Shown here piece after piece: positions 11,701 through 23,165 of a stretch of 64,000 nucleotides of DNA. Where the stretch lies: contig JAPVLO010000574.1 in NCBI GenBank assembly GCA_027257055.1, forward strand, positions 186,001-250,000, read 5' to 3'. The position numbers and the translations under genes were made by a program. How positions within the stretch are numbered: the stretch's first letter is position 1; each line of letters begins with the position of its first letter. This DNA is from Cephalopachus bancanus. Taxonomy: Eukaryota; Chordata; Mammalia; Primates; Tarsiidae. The notes beneath the pieces were generated by a model, which saw nothing but the letters and a program-made list of their open reading frames with translations, was not told the origin of the DNA and did no database searches.

Positions 11701-12591
11701 TACTATTACATTCACCATGTTGGTTGTTACCCGGTTACTTATTTTTCTTCATTGTGTTGGTGTTCTATAAGCCCTGTAAGCTTTATGATTTCCAGCGTTT
11801 TTCTACTGGTGCATTTTGACCTTTTGTTTACATATTTATAACTCCTTTGAGTGTTTCTTGCATAACTGGCCTAGTGATGACAAATTCCTTCAGTGTTTGC
11901 TTGTCTGAGAAATATTTTATTTCTCGTTGATTTATGAAAGTTAGTTTTTTGGGGGGGGCAAAAAACATATAGCTGACTGTTATTATTTTTGAGGAGATTG
12001 AAGATAGGACCCCAATCTCTTCTGGGTTTTGAGGTTTATGCTGAGGAGTGTGTTGTTAGTCTGATAGGTTTACCTTTATAAATTATGTGATGCTTTTGTC
12101 TCATTTATCTTATAATTGTTTATTTCACATTAATTTTGCATAACCTGATGACTATATGCCCTGGAGGTGACCTTTTTGCAATTAATCTTCCAGAGGTTCT
12201 TTGGGCTTCTTATATCTGGATGTTTAAATCCCTGGCAAGGCCAGGAAATTTTTTCTCAATTATTTCCTCAAGTAGATTTTCAAAACCTGTTTCTTTCTCT
12301 TCTTTCTAAGGAAAATTTATGATTCTTTGATTTGGACATTTAAAAAAATACCACATTTCCTAGAAACATTGTTCCATTCTCGTGATACTTTTTTCTTTAT
12401 TGCTTTCTGATTGAGTTAATATGAAAGCACTGTCCTCAAGTTCTGAGATGCTTTCAACTATTTGTTCTAGTCTACTGTTAAAACTTTCCACTAAATTTTT
12501 TACTGACTTAAATGAGTCTTTCATTTCCAGAAGTTTTTTTTTTTTTTTTTAATTGTCTGTAACTTTGGAGAAATTTTCACTCAGTCCTGGA

Positions 12592-12594
12592 TAT

Positions 12595-12629
<35 letters not shown>

Positions 12630-12630
12630 T
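12592..12630. repeat. (TTTA)n microsatellite
   Basis: About nine 'ttta' units inside the L1 5' region, next to a poly(T) run at 12533-12550. Confidence 0.95.
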
Positions 12631-14020
12631 GTTGCTTTTCACCTTTCTCATGGATCTAATTGAACAATTTTATAACCAACATTTTAAATTTTATCCCTGG
12701 AATTTCAAAGATTTCATTTTGGTTAGGATCCATTGCTGAGGAATTAAGGTGTCCTCTAGGGGTGTTGAACAACTGTTTGTTTTCATATTGTCAGAATTAT
12801 TTTTCTGGTTTCTTAGCATTTGAGGTGGGTAGGTGGCTGATGTGGGCACTGTGGGGTTCCCTTTATTATATATAGCCTTGGTGTCTTGAGTTTGTCCATT
12901 GCCAGCTGTGGTTGTCCTGTGCTGGGTACCTGTACAGACTCAAGCCTTCCTTAGTGGTTGGTGTGTCTTGAACAGCAGTGTTATCTGGGGTCTGAGATTA
13001 GACATTCCCTAAAACTAAGTTATTATATCAGATGTAATGGGCTGTGCCTGTTGAACTCTGGTCAAGATATGGCACTTGTGAAAGAGAATCAGTTGCATTG
13101 CTGGCTATTGTCTTTCTTCTTGACCTTGTTTTCCCAAGTAAATGCCCAGTAGACCTAGGCAATGGGTGGGGCCGTGGAGACTACCCAAGTTCTCTGTTTT
13201 GAGGCTTTGAATGGGGTGTGAGGGGAAAAGCACTCAACTTTCCCTCCTGTGTGCCCTGTTGGCTATGCAGTAGAAAATAGAAGGGAATCCATGGTTGCTG
13301 GGGTAACACTGCTGTGTTTTGCAGAGTCTACACAAAATTGTTTACATGGGATGTGAAAAGTTGCTAGGACAACATTCCACCAAGCTCTTCCACTTAGCTT
13401 CAAGCAGTCTGAATCAGAATGTAAAATTGCAGCTGACATCAGATCTTCTCACAGGAGCCCACCTTAGCCAGGAGTGGTCTGAGGCAGTGGAATTTGCCCT
13501 TGAGGAAAATGAAAGCATCAGGTCTTCCAGTTCCCTGCCAGACCAGCTAGTGTGCAACCACCTGTAAGGTTTGAGTTTTCAGGGAATGGCTGCTGGAGTC
13601 ACTCAGGTCTTTTTTCTGCACCATTTCATGTAGGTTTTGGCAGAGTACAGCTGTGGGTAAGGCAGTTTTCCATAAGGGACTACAATGCTACAAAACTTCA
13701 GGGCTTTCAAAGTCCATGGCTGGAGCAGAGAACTCCCCAATTCCTCTTATTCAGTTCTCTTGCTGTGTCTGGAGGCTGCTTGAGGTTTCTGGGGTGATTC
13801 AGGTGACTCTGGCTAATTTCAGCTAGGTTGATCAATTTTTCTCTTTGCTGTCTATGGATCTTGTCACTTATTTAACAAGTCATGGAATGTAATGACATGT
13901 GATGTGAGTCTGATCTCTTTCCATTCTGAGTCCTAAGGAACTCCCTTTATTTAGTATATAAGAAAAGCAACTCATATTTAATATAACAAAACAGAACAAG
14001 GAAAACTCCTAAAAAATATA

Positions 14021-14964
14021 TGAAAAGGCAGAGTCCAAAATGGAGTTTCTCTGGTCACCTTGACCTCATACATGACAATATTCTTTTCCCAGAACCCTAA
14101 GTGAGTCGCAAAATTAACATCTTTGTTTCAAGAATGTATCTTCCAGCTAATGGCCTAATCTTTTTCTATGTGTCTGTCCAGCTACCAATTCACCTTTGTA
14201 TGTGCTCATGACTGACCCACTCATCCATCTGCTGTCAGAAAGGCAAGACATACACCACCACCTCATTACCATGGAGACCTGCCCCACTAAAGAGAAGCTT
14301 TAAAAGCCTTTTACCTCAAGTGTTCACCCTCAAATGTTCTTTTTTAAAAATTATATATTTTTTGTTTTAAAATTGTGGGGTACAATTAAGGGTTAGGTAT
14401 ACAAATATTCATTGTGCAGGTACCCTTGTTGATGAGGTATGCTTCCCCTTCCCCAGACAGATATTGACTACCATTAATCCCACCTCCCCGCCCCCTCCCA
14501 TAGTTTCCCACCACTGTCAATCCTTTTCTTATAGTATTATGGTAGATATGAATAGACACTTCTCAAAAGAAGACATACGAGCAGCCAACAGATATATGAA
14601 AAAATGTTCAGCCTCACTAGTCATCAAGGAGATGCAAATTAAATCTACACTGAGATACCACCTAACTCCAGTCAGAGTGGCCATCATCAATAACTCAAAA
14701 AATAACAGATCCTGGAGAGGATGTGGTGAAAAGGGAACACTTCTACACTGCTGGTGGGAGTATAAACTAGTACAGCCTCTGTGGAAATCTGAGTGACGAT
14801 TCCTAAAACCTCAAATGTTCTTTAAGAGTCTGACCCTCTCTCCAGTCTTGAATAGGTGGATCTGCCCTTTATCTCTGACCTATTTTCTAAATATATTTTA
14901 TTTTCTGATTGAATTTCTGTACAATTCTTTATCCATGGTACTGGCTCAGCTCACTGACCTAACA
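14021..14964 (+). repeat. 5' LTR of the provirus, with an L1 insertion
   Basis: Starts 'tgaaaaggcagag' and ends 'gctcactgacctaaca', matching the 3' LTR along its length ('tggtcaccttga', 'tctatgtgtctgt', 'ctgctgtcaga', 'ccaccacctcat', 'ctcagctcactgacctaaca'). A twin-primed L1 occupies 14343-14808. The poly(A) signal region reads 'ctaaatatat' and is mutated relative to the 3' LTR. Confidence 0.88.
14343..14808 (-). mobile_element. Short L1 with internal inversion (twin priming)
   Basis: 14343-14544 is L1 3' UTR on the minus strand; 14545-14808 is L1 ORF2 3' sequence on the plus strand. A perfect 15-bp TSD 'cctcaaatgttcttt' flanks the whole (14328-14342 and 14809-14823). It belongs to the same L1 family as 49745-59110. 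The plus-strand frame at 14464-14796 is a by-product. Confidence 0.95.
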
Positions 14965-15690
14965 TTTTGTTGGTGCATGTGGGCACTTCCCTCCTTGCCA
15001 AGTCCCCTCCATGGTCTCTCTCTCTTTCTTCCTTTCTAACTCAAGTTTCTCTATGAACTATTCTGGAACTCAGAGACAACTGATGGTTCTGGCTGGGGCT
15101 ATTCTCTGGCAGGTCTGAAGGACCCAGGGAAAAGAGACAGACCACTGCAAACCATTAGGGTGAGAGACAAGAGCCTTCTCTATTTTTTTATTTATTTAAT
15201 TTTTAAATTTTTAAATTTTTTATTTTTTGAGTTGGATTCTCACTCTGTCGCCCAGACTGTAGTGCATTGGCCGCTCCTGGCCACTGCAGCCTTGACCTGC
15301 TGGGCTCTAGCGATTCTTCCGCCTCAGCCTTCCGAGTAGCTGGAACTACAGGCACACGCTACCACGCCCGGCTAATTTTTGATTTATTGTGGAGATGAGG
15401 TCTCACCAAGTTGCTCAGGTGGGTCTCGAACCCACGGGCTCAAGCAATACACTCACCTCAGCCTCCCAAGGCATGGGATTACAGGCTGAGCCACTGAGCC
15501 CGGCTAAGAGCCTTTTCTAAATCTCCTCTCCTACTCTTTCCAATTTGAGTCTCTTCATGGACTGGACTAGATCTTGGAAGGCAACTGATGATCTTTTGCT
15601 GGGGCTACTCTCTGAAAAATCTAAAAGGTTCCCGAAGGAAAGCACCGGACTACCATTACCTGTTAGGGTGACAGACAAGATTCTTTCCTT
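14965..15690 (+). other. ERV leader with a duplicated block of about 140 bp
   Basis: The primer binding site region after the LTR reads 'ttttgttggtgcatgtgggc'; no tRNA could be assigned. Two related blocks follow, 15045-15180 and 15535-15690. Both hold 'tctctatgaact/tctcttcatggact', 'gcaactgatg', 'gctggggct..tctctg' and 'agggtga.agacaag'. An Alu lies between them. Confidence 0.7.
15219..15505 (-). mobile_element. Lineage-specific Alu in the ERV leader, long-linker subtype
   Basis: Full-length dimer behind an AT-rich T tail. Target duplication 'aagagccttctct' before it and 'aagagccttttct' after it (one mismatch). Confidence 0.93.
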
Positions 15691-15718
15691 GGTACCTTCT
15701 TCACCTTTCTCCCCGCCC

Positions 15719-16005
15719 CTTTTTTTTTTGAGTTGGAGTCTCACTGTGTCGCCCAGACTGGAGTGCAGTGGCCGCTCCCGGCCACCGCAGCCTCGACCTG
15801 CTGGGCTCTGGCGATCCTTCTGCCTCAGCCTTCAGAGTAGCCGGAATTACAGGCATGTGCTGCCATGCCCAGCTGATTTTTGTTGATTTATTGTAGAGAT
15901 GAGGTCTCGCTGCCCAGGCAGGTCTCGAACCCGCGGGCTCAGGCAATTCACTCACCTCAGCCTCCCAAAGGCGCGGGATTACAGGCTGAGCCACCCAACC
16001 CGGCT
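15719..16005 (-). mobile_element. Lineage-specific Alu in the ERV leader, deleted subtype
   Basis: Complete dimer with T tail, flanked by 'ctttctcccc' on both sides. B-box region reads 'ggtctcgaacccgcggg'. Confidence 0.95.
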
Positions 16006-16039
16006 CTTTCTCCCCTTTTACCACCCACCGATTAGCCAC

Positions 16040-18125
16040 ATTGACTGAACAATTTCATGGCCCCAGCTCTATTGTAATGAAATTCCAACAACATCTACCG
16101 GTGACTCCATATATTATCCACTCTCTCCCTCCATTAAAAATTTTTGGAAAGGGGTCTCAAAAAGCTATTTTCTTGTTTGGAAGTTTTCTCTTGCTGGGGT
16201 CAGCGACCCCCCCCACTCAATCTTGGTACCTAATCTTCCAAATATGTGTGAGAGCAGCCTGCCACTGGTAGGTGAACTGACCCCTCAGGCTGAGATCAAG
16301 ATGACCAAGGGCATGCAATGCGTACTCTAATACTGATTCCACAGTTCCCACTCATGGTGCCAATTGGAAATAAGAACCTGTTTTTTCTTTTTTCAGCTTT
16401 ACAAGCCCATTTTCAGGATCAATCCTTTTTTCTCTTTAAGACATTTCATAGAAAACTCTCAGTCTTGGGTGGCTAAGGCCTCCCCATTGAAATATATTCT
16501 AAAAGGTCTCAGGACTCTCACTAGAGAGGGATGTTTGCCTTAAGCATTTCATTTTTTTCTCTCAATACCAGGTAGGCAACAAGGAGGTGGGGCCCAAGGT
16601 AGACCTCTTTTCTCTAATATTCTCCTTTAACTTGACCTCTGTTGGCACCACAAAGGCAAATGGTACGAGGTTCCTTATGTACAAGCTGTTCTTGAATTGA
16701 TGTGCCTACTGGACCTTTGCTTTTCCCATCATATACTCCTTTTAACTCTTTTCTCAAACTAATTTGCCTTCTTCTTGTTCAGTCTCAAAAGATGCAGATT
16801 GAGCCATCCAATCTCCCCCTTTTTCCCTTTCAGCTTCTTTCCTATCCAACTCCATAAGACCCCCAACCAGCTGCACAATCTTCCTATCCTAAACCTCCTT
16901 GCTTACTACTTGATAACACCTTGGTAACAGCTATGGTAACTGCAGTCAAAAGGTAACTATGTGTGCTGCCTCTTCCTTCTATCTTCACCCCCACTTCACC
17001 TGTCCATACTTGCTCCAGACATTCCTTTAAATCTCACAGCACTGCTCATCAGTTTCCTCTTAGGGAAGGGACTGGAGTGGAGGGTATTATTAGAGTTCAT
17101 GTTCCCTTTTCTATGATAAATCTCTCAAATTAATTCTAAACTGGACTATCAGCCCTCCTCCGAGACAGAAATGCAACAACCATGTGTTGGTTAACAAATC
17201 CTGTTAACTCACAGGAAAAGGCATCCTATTTTCATTCTACTTTGTTTTTCCAAACCAAATTTCCAAGAACTCTGGTAAAAATCTTACCTCCTTTGGCTTT
17301 ACTATGTGTTAAAACATCAGTGCCAAATAACACCCATGTTTATTATGTGGGGTTCACTAAAGATTTTTTAGAAAGATGTTGAGTCGCTTTACTGAACCCA
17401 GTAATTTCCCTGCAGGTGGGTAAAATGCTAGTGACTCTCTGTGAGTCAAAATGAGTCATGATAACTGATCACTTTCACCTAATTGTCCACACCTCACAAC
17501 TGTTTTCCCAGGAGCCTCGCTCCAACCTCTGGAAGCTCCGTCAGTGATTTATAGAGAGTCTTAACAATTCTGCCAGTTGACAATTGTAAATAAGTGGAGA
17601 CAGATCATTTTATATTCACGTGTTCTAGTCACTTGAAACAGTTTTTACTTTTTACATTTCAAACATAAATATGGTCAAAAGTTTCATATGTGCAGGCATT
17701 TTTGTAATCTCACTATTTGTAAGCCAGATAATATCCTATGAGCTATTAAATGCCCAACTCCATAGGCTGGACTTGGAACTGGAGGTTCCAATCTTCCAAT
17801 TACAGAAAATTCTAAGTTTTTTTTTTTTAACAGCCAAGACACTAAAGAAGCAAAAGGGTAACTATATGAAGCAAAAGTATGCCAACATGGAGGGCAGCAG
17901 GACCAGAGGGCCAAAAAAAGGCATTGCAATTGGCAGTCACCATTAGCAACAAAAGTTCAACGGCTCAAAAGAAACCTGGTAAAAGCAAATTTGCTAAGGA
18001 GAATGATGTCCATTGCTATGGGTACAATAAGCAAGGGAACTTAAAGCATGGTTTCTCCCAAAGAGACCTAAACCTCCAGGAATTTGTCCACTGTGCAGGC
18101 CACAGAGCCACTGTGGAGTAGTTGC
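16040..18125 (+). pseudogene. Decayed retroviral gag, ending in a broken zinc knuckle
   Basis: Gag forms the retroviral core; its nucleocapsid binds RNA through a CCHC zinc knuckle. Only the 3' end is recognisable: the 80-residue frame at 17879-18121 is basic ('KKPGKSKFAKEND') and then shows the knuckle spacing from Cys46. The second Cys is Tyr49, the His is Asn54 and the last Cys is Phe59, each one base change away from a ligand. Three of four zinc ligands are therefore lost. 16040-17800 is placed in gag by position only; frames at 16041-16271, 17182-17382 and 17671-17946 may be remnants, but I cannot match them to matrix or capsid. Confidence 0.55.
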
Positions 18126-18239
18126 ACCTTTTTCCAGAGGGAAGGGATAACACCTGGCTCAGAAAATGGTGAGCACAAAGGAGGCCTAAAAATCTGCTAA
18201 AGTGCCTGGCGCTAGCTTGCCATCAGCCTAACTACCCTC

Positions 18240-18620
18240 AGGTGAATATTAGGGCACTGAAACTCAAATTAATTTCTTAATTAACACAGGTGCCAACTGT
18301 TTGGTCCTGACTATCCATGTTAAAATCATATAATCTTGTCTTAATCAAAAATTATTAAAAGGTTAATTCAAATTATTTGTATATATATATATGAACTTTG
18401 TGACTTGTGGGGCCTTGCTGGATATTTTAAAATCTATATCCCAAGCTATGGACTCATTGCTAAACCTCTGTATGAGGCCTCTCCGGAACCAGAACATGAG
18501 CTTCTAAATTGGCACTACCCAACATGCACACAATGTCTTTATCATCCTTAAAGAGGTTCTCACATGGACCCCAGCCCTGACTTTTCCTAATCTTTAAAAT
18601 AATTTTCTCCTAAACAAAAC
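18240..18620 (+). pseudogene. Decayed retroviral protease and pol remnant
   Basis: Near 18277-18312 a short reading 'INTGANCLVLT' matches a retroviral aspartic protease active-site strand, but the catalytic Asp is Asn (gac to aac). From about 18413 a translated block 'GYFKIYIPSYGLIAKPLYE' followed by 'EHELLNW' and, after a frame change, 'LTWTPALTFPN', matches the gammaretroviral reverse-transcriptase connection region just before RNase H. The catalytic YVDD part upstream is not found, so a large internal deletion is likely. Nothing here can be functional. Confidence 0.72.
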
Positions 18621-20610
18621 AGAGTGGAGCAATAAGAGATAAATTCATTTAGCTCCCTGTTGTCTTTGTTAGTTTTTGTTGTTTAAGAATAAATCTCTTC
18701 TGTCAAGAATCAAGGTTTTTACTTCTCAGGATATTTGGACTATCACTTTAGCTAAATGAGTAAATTTTATGATGGCCTGTCATTCTGTGTTACAGCATCA
18801 GGCTTTTAAAGTCTTTAATAATTAACAATTTTTTCAAAATGTAAAACTTTAGTTTCTCCAATTAGTCTCTTTAGGGAGGGGTAAAAAAATAAACAACAGC
18901 TTCAGGAACCACACCTTCCCCACATCCCCCTCCTAAACTGCCTTCATAATAACTCAGGGCCAGTGGGTAGTGGCCAGAAATCAGATAAATTGCTTTGTAA
19001 ACAACATAAACTGTAAAACCTAAAAATGGTATCTAAGATCTCTTTCAAACTATACCTACACAGGGATCAATCATCCACAGCATTTTATAATCAGCTACAG
19101 GATTCTGACAAATGCTCTTTAGTGACCTTTTTTGTTTTAAGTATTGCTAAGGATTTTTTAGAGTCAGAAAAAAAAAAACGATTTCTTGAAGCTATTTGGT
19201 CTCGCAAATAAGTAAAATATGTTCTTGTAAATTAAATTTGTGGTATATCTCTTTCTCACTACCTAATTTCTCCAGAATTTGTAATCTGTTAATTTATAGC
19301 CATATGGTTATTTTCAGAAGTTTAATACGAATCTATTTGCTTTTGTAACAAAATGTGATTGCAAATACCGGTTGTTTTTACCAAGGCTTTGACTGGAATA
19401 CTGTTTCAGAACAAACTACTTTAAGTAATTAAGATTAAAATCTATAAAGAGCCAATACAAAAGGACTTTAGAAAGGCTGACCTGGTCTATACAGGTTTAT
19501 ACAGTAAATCTTTGACTAACACAAAGGCTCCTGGAGAATCTCATATAAAATCCCTTATAAAAGGAGTTTCAACAAAGCCAATTCAAAAGAGTATATGTGG
19601 CAAATAATTATTTTTACTACACCTCATGAAAATAAATCTAAAACTTATGTTTACAAATAAATTAATCCTACTATAATTTACCTTTAATAAAAATGGAGGA
19701 CTGGAGAGAATTTTGTGTCTAAAATATAGTACACCTGTTTGAAGTTCTCTTGTTCATTATTATTTGCTACAATTTAGACTGTATTCTAAAGTCTTTCCTA
19801 ACAACATGTCTTCAAGTTAATGCTTACACATTTTTCTTCAGACTTTCTTAAGGTAGCTATATTTCCTTGTTAAATTCATTATCTTAATATTTACCATATT
19901 TTTTCTTTTGCTCAGACTTATTTTCCTCTGTTTTCCATATTTACATTATCCTCTGCATATGTAAAAAAAAAAAATCTTAACTTTCTTGATGCTTTCCTTT
20001 CTTGAGACCTCTCAAGACCATTTATAAATTCTCACGCTCAGTAACCCAAGATCTTGGACAATTCTAGACCCTTAATGCTTCTATCTATTCTGAGAAAATG
20101 AAACATATCCCCAAACAAACGTTAACATCCCAGCTTTACAGCACCACACAATTGCCCCACTGGCTGCCTTGTAGGGAAACTGAACTATTGGAAAGACTCT
20201 TATACCTAAGATGTTGAGTACAATTTCAACACAGAACCCAAAAAGATTCAGAGGCAAGATACAGAGACATCCAAATATGGACTAGGAGTTAGCTAGTGCA
20301 ACAGTAGGAACTTATTAGATACCTATAGTGGGTGTCAAACTCACTGGAGTAACTATTTATAATTATATCTTACCAGACATCAAAGCCTTGATATGTTATA
20401 ACAGTGGCTATCATGGCCCTTATTATAGTATTATTATAGCACAGACACTACAGATACTCTTAACAACTTCATTGGTTCCTGTCCCCTCATCTCTTCCTCT
20501 TATTGTAGGCAAGTGGAAACATCTCTTTGCCCCAATTCAGTGGAAAGTAGCTACAGAAGATATATTTGCTAGTGTTAAATAAAAATATTTCAAAACAACC
20601 GGAGAAGGGA
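18621..20610 (+). other. Rest of the ERV interior, gene identity unclear
   Basis: By position this should hold the end of pol and env. I cannot recognise an integrase zinc site, a surface protein or a transmembrane fusion region. The 84-residue frame at 20328-20582 lies where an env 3' end would lie but has no diagnostic motif. The stretch ends with purine-rich 'ggagaaggga' at 20601-20610. Confidence 0.45.
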
Positions 20611-21079
20611 TGAAAGGACACAGCATAAAATGTAGTTTCTTTGGTCACCTTGAACTGACAATAATCCTTTTCCAGAACTCTGGGTGAGTCATAAGATTAG
20701 CCATATTTGTTCCAAAAATTTACCTTCCAGTTAAGGGCCCACCCTTTGTCTATGTGTCTGTGACTGACTCACCCATTCAGCTAGCAGCACACCTTTGTGT
20801 ATGTGCTCCTGACTGGCACACATAGATCTGCTGTCAGAGATATGAGAAACAGACCACCACCTCATCAGCATGGAGGCCTGCCCCCTAAAGCTTTAAAACC
20901 TCCAACCTCAAGCATTCTCTGCCAAATTTTCTTTAAGCGTCTGCCCCCCTCTCCAATATTGGAGAGATGGAGCCATCATTATTCCCTGATCTACTTTCTA
21001 AATAAACTTCCTCTTCTAATCTAACTTCTGTGCAATTATTTGCTTACCCGTGGTACTAGCTCAGCTCACTGACCTAACA
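20611..21079 (+). repeat. 3' LTR of the provirus
   Basis: 469 bp from 'tgaaaggacac' to 'gacctaaca'. Poly(A) signal 'aataaa' is intact near 21000. The uninterrupted partner of the 5' LTR; the two differ clearly at many positions, so the insertion is old. Confidence 0.88.
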
Positions 21080-21530
21080 ATCTATAAAGAAAAGGCAAAC
21101 ATTCCAAAATGAAAAAAAAATAAGTGAACAAAGTAGTTAGATCGATACTTCACAAATAAGATATCCAAATGAAAAAATTATGAGAAATTTCCCTATTTCA
21201 TTAGCCCTTCAAGATGGTGTAAATCAAAATTACAATGTGATAACACTAACTACTCATCAAAATGGCAATGAAAAGGACACACAAGACCAACTCCTAGCAA
21301 GTATTTGAAGCATCTAGAAATTTTATTCATCTTTGTTGGAGTGTAAATCAGTGCTATCACTTGGAAGGTGTTTATTAAAATCTAACATACACATACACTA
21401 TGATGCAAAAATTCCATTCCTAAGTACATATTATACCACAAAAAATACATATGTTAACCAAAAGACATATGTGACAATGTTCATAACAGCACTCTATGAA
21501 GTAACTCTAAACTGAAAACAGCCCTTTGAT
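21080..21530 (+). mobile_element. Old L1M 3' part, resumed after the ERV
   Basis: Diverged L1 ORF2 end ('gatacttcacaaataagata' near 21144, 'taagtacatattataccac' near 21420, 'tgttcataacagcactct' near 21479). Together with 6490-8581 and 13955-14020 it rebuilds one old element in order. Confidence 0.65.
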
Positions 21531-21738
21531 ATTGATTTTCAGAGCAACCAACCTTAGCTAGAGAATCAGATTGATTTATTCTGATCCTAGCATCACTAAC
21601 CCTTTTTAACTCCAGATCTTCATTAAAATGACTCTGAACCCAGCAGAAGAAATTTCCCTTAACCCAAATGAAAAATGCTTTGGAGGATAATCAGGGTAGT
21701 CCTTTGAGCTAAATCAAAGGAGTTAGCTTCAGATGTTT

Positions 21739-22106
21739 GTTATAAACTGAATATTTGTGTCTCCCTAAAATTCATATGCTGCACTCCTAACCTTCAGTGT
21801 GATGGCATTAAGCAATGTGGATTTTTGGTAGGTGATTAGGTTGTGAGAGTGGAGCCCTTGTGAATGGAATAAGTGCCTTTATAAAATAGACTCTAGAGAA
21901 CTTCTTCAGCCCTTGCATGATCCGAGGACACAATGAGAAGATGGCTCTCTATAAATGAGGAAGCTGACCCTCACTAGACACCGAATCCGCTAACATCTTA
22001 TTCTTGGGCTTTCTAGCCTCCAAAACTGTGATAAACAAATGTATGTTGTTTGAAAGTCACCAAGTCTATAGTATTCTGTTATAGCAACGCTAACAAACTA
22101 AGACAG
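21739..22106 (+). mobile_element. MLT1-like LTR (ERVL-MaLR), solo
   Basis: Begins 'tgttataaactgaatattt' and ends 'aacaaactaagaca'. Hallmarks of MLT1 are present: 'aattcatatgctg', 'ggtgattaggttgtgagagt', 'cactagacaccgaat', 'cctccaaaactgtgataaa', 'gttatagcaac'. Confidence 0.85.
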
Positions 22107-22249
22107 TGTTGCTGTAGAAAAATAGATGAGGAAATTTCTTCAGTCAAGTAGAAAACCATTACCATAGATAATGTCAGAAGTAAGAACAAAACAAAAATAC
22201 ATTTTGTCTGCTTTAGAGAGCCTTTGTGCAAGTCTAGAAATGTAAGATA

Positions 22250-22587
22250 ATAATTTGCTTTTTGTTTTTTTCTTATTAAAATGTTTATAAAATGTAAGGG
22301 ATACAGTGTAGTTTTGTTACATGGGTATAATGTGTAGTGGCGAAGTCTGGGCTTTTAGTGCAACTGTCACCCAAATAATGTACATTGTACCCATTAAGTA
22401 AATTCTTTTTCCTCAACCTTTTCACCCTCCTATCCTCCCGAGTCTCCAATGCCTATATCCATGTTTACACATTATTTAACTCTTGTTCATAAGTGAGAAC
22501 ATGTGGAATTTATACAATGGCCTTTAGTTCCATGCATGTTGTTGAAAATGCAAGATTTCATTCTTTGATGTCTGGGTTATATTCCAT

Positions 22588-22646
<59 letters not shown>

Positions 22647-23165
22647 CACAGTTTCTTTTTTTAAATTTTTTCAATATTGCGTTATTTTTGTGTGCATACA
22701 AAAATACATCAAAGGCCTGCTTAGTGAAGTAGAAATTATTTGTTAACACATTTGCAAATAGCTGTTGATAAAATAGTTAACAATTTCTTAAGAAGTTGCT
22801 TTTCTTGGCAGTTGCTTTCTTTGTAAATTATAAGTTATTCTGTCCATGTTTATATGATTACAAACATAATATAATATAATATATATAACATAATAATATA
22901 CCACATTTTCTTTATCCAGTTATCTGTTGATGGACATTTATGTTGTTTCCATATCTTTACTATTATGAATAATGCTGTGATAAACATATGAGTGAATGTA
23001 TTATTTTTTAAATATACAATTATATATTTTCCTCTGGATAACTACCCAGTAGTGAGATTGCTGGATTGAGTGGCAGCTCTATTTTTAGTTATGTGAGAAA
23101 TTTCCATGCTGTTTTACATAAAGGTTTTGCTAATTTACTTGTCCACCAATAGCACATAAGCATTT
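22250..23165 (-). mobile_element. Old L1 3' end with an unexplained insert
   Basis: L1 3' UTR and ORF2 end in reverse: 'cataagtgagaacatgtgga' (near 22488), 'tatctgttgatggacattta' (near 22921), 'cagtagtgagattgctggat' (near 23048). Between the (GT)n tract and 'accacattttctttatcc', about 250 bp (22645-22898) do not fit L1 and are unidentified. Confidence 0.8.
22590..22644. repeat. (GT)n microsatellite
   Basis: About 27 GT units at the 'ccatggtgtatatg' position of the L1 3' end. The Cys-Val and Thr-His frames over it are artefacts. Confidence 0.98.

Larger units (their letters stand above)
8582..13950 (-). mobile_element. Near full-length L1, minus strand, decayed
   Basis: The order on the minus strand is complete: 3' UTR (8590-8980), ORF2 (9080-11700), inter-ORF and ORF1-like region (11720-12650), then a 5' UTR with 'taggatccattgctgagga' near 12725. 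It spans about 5.4 kb, near the 6-kb norm. Frames are broken throughout. The flanking 'tcctttttattt' (near 8577) and 'tccctttattta' (near 13942) are a plausible diverged target duplication. It sits inside the old plus-strand L1M. Divergence suggests an L1 subfamily older than the one at 49745-59110. Confidence 0.8.
14021..21079 (+). mobile_element. Class I endogenous retrovirus with both LTRs
   Basis: Two similar LTRs in the same direction (14021-14964 and 20611-21079) enclose about 5.6 kb. Without the inserted L1 (466 bp plus its target duplication) the 5' LTR is about 463 bp, against 469 bp for the 3' LTR. A purine stretch 'ggagaaggga' lies directly before the 3' LTR, as expected of a polypurine tract. 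Flanks 'atata' and 'atcta' could be a 5-bp target duplication. Gag nucleocapsid, protease and pol pieces are recognisable at 17.9-18.6 kb, in retroviral order. All frames are broken. The pol connection region resembles gammaretroviruses. Confidence 0.85.

Noticed and set aside
13319..13797. Two overlapping frames of about 80 codons (13319-13567, 13552-13797)
   Set aside because: They lie in the 5' UTR of a minus-strand L1 on the opposite strand and resemble no protein.
22493..22749. Frames with long Cys-Val or Thr-His runs
   Set aside because: Translation of a GT microsatellite. The same applies near 28382 and 51601.
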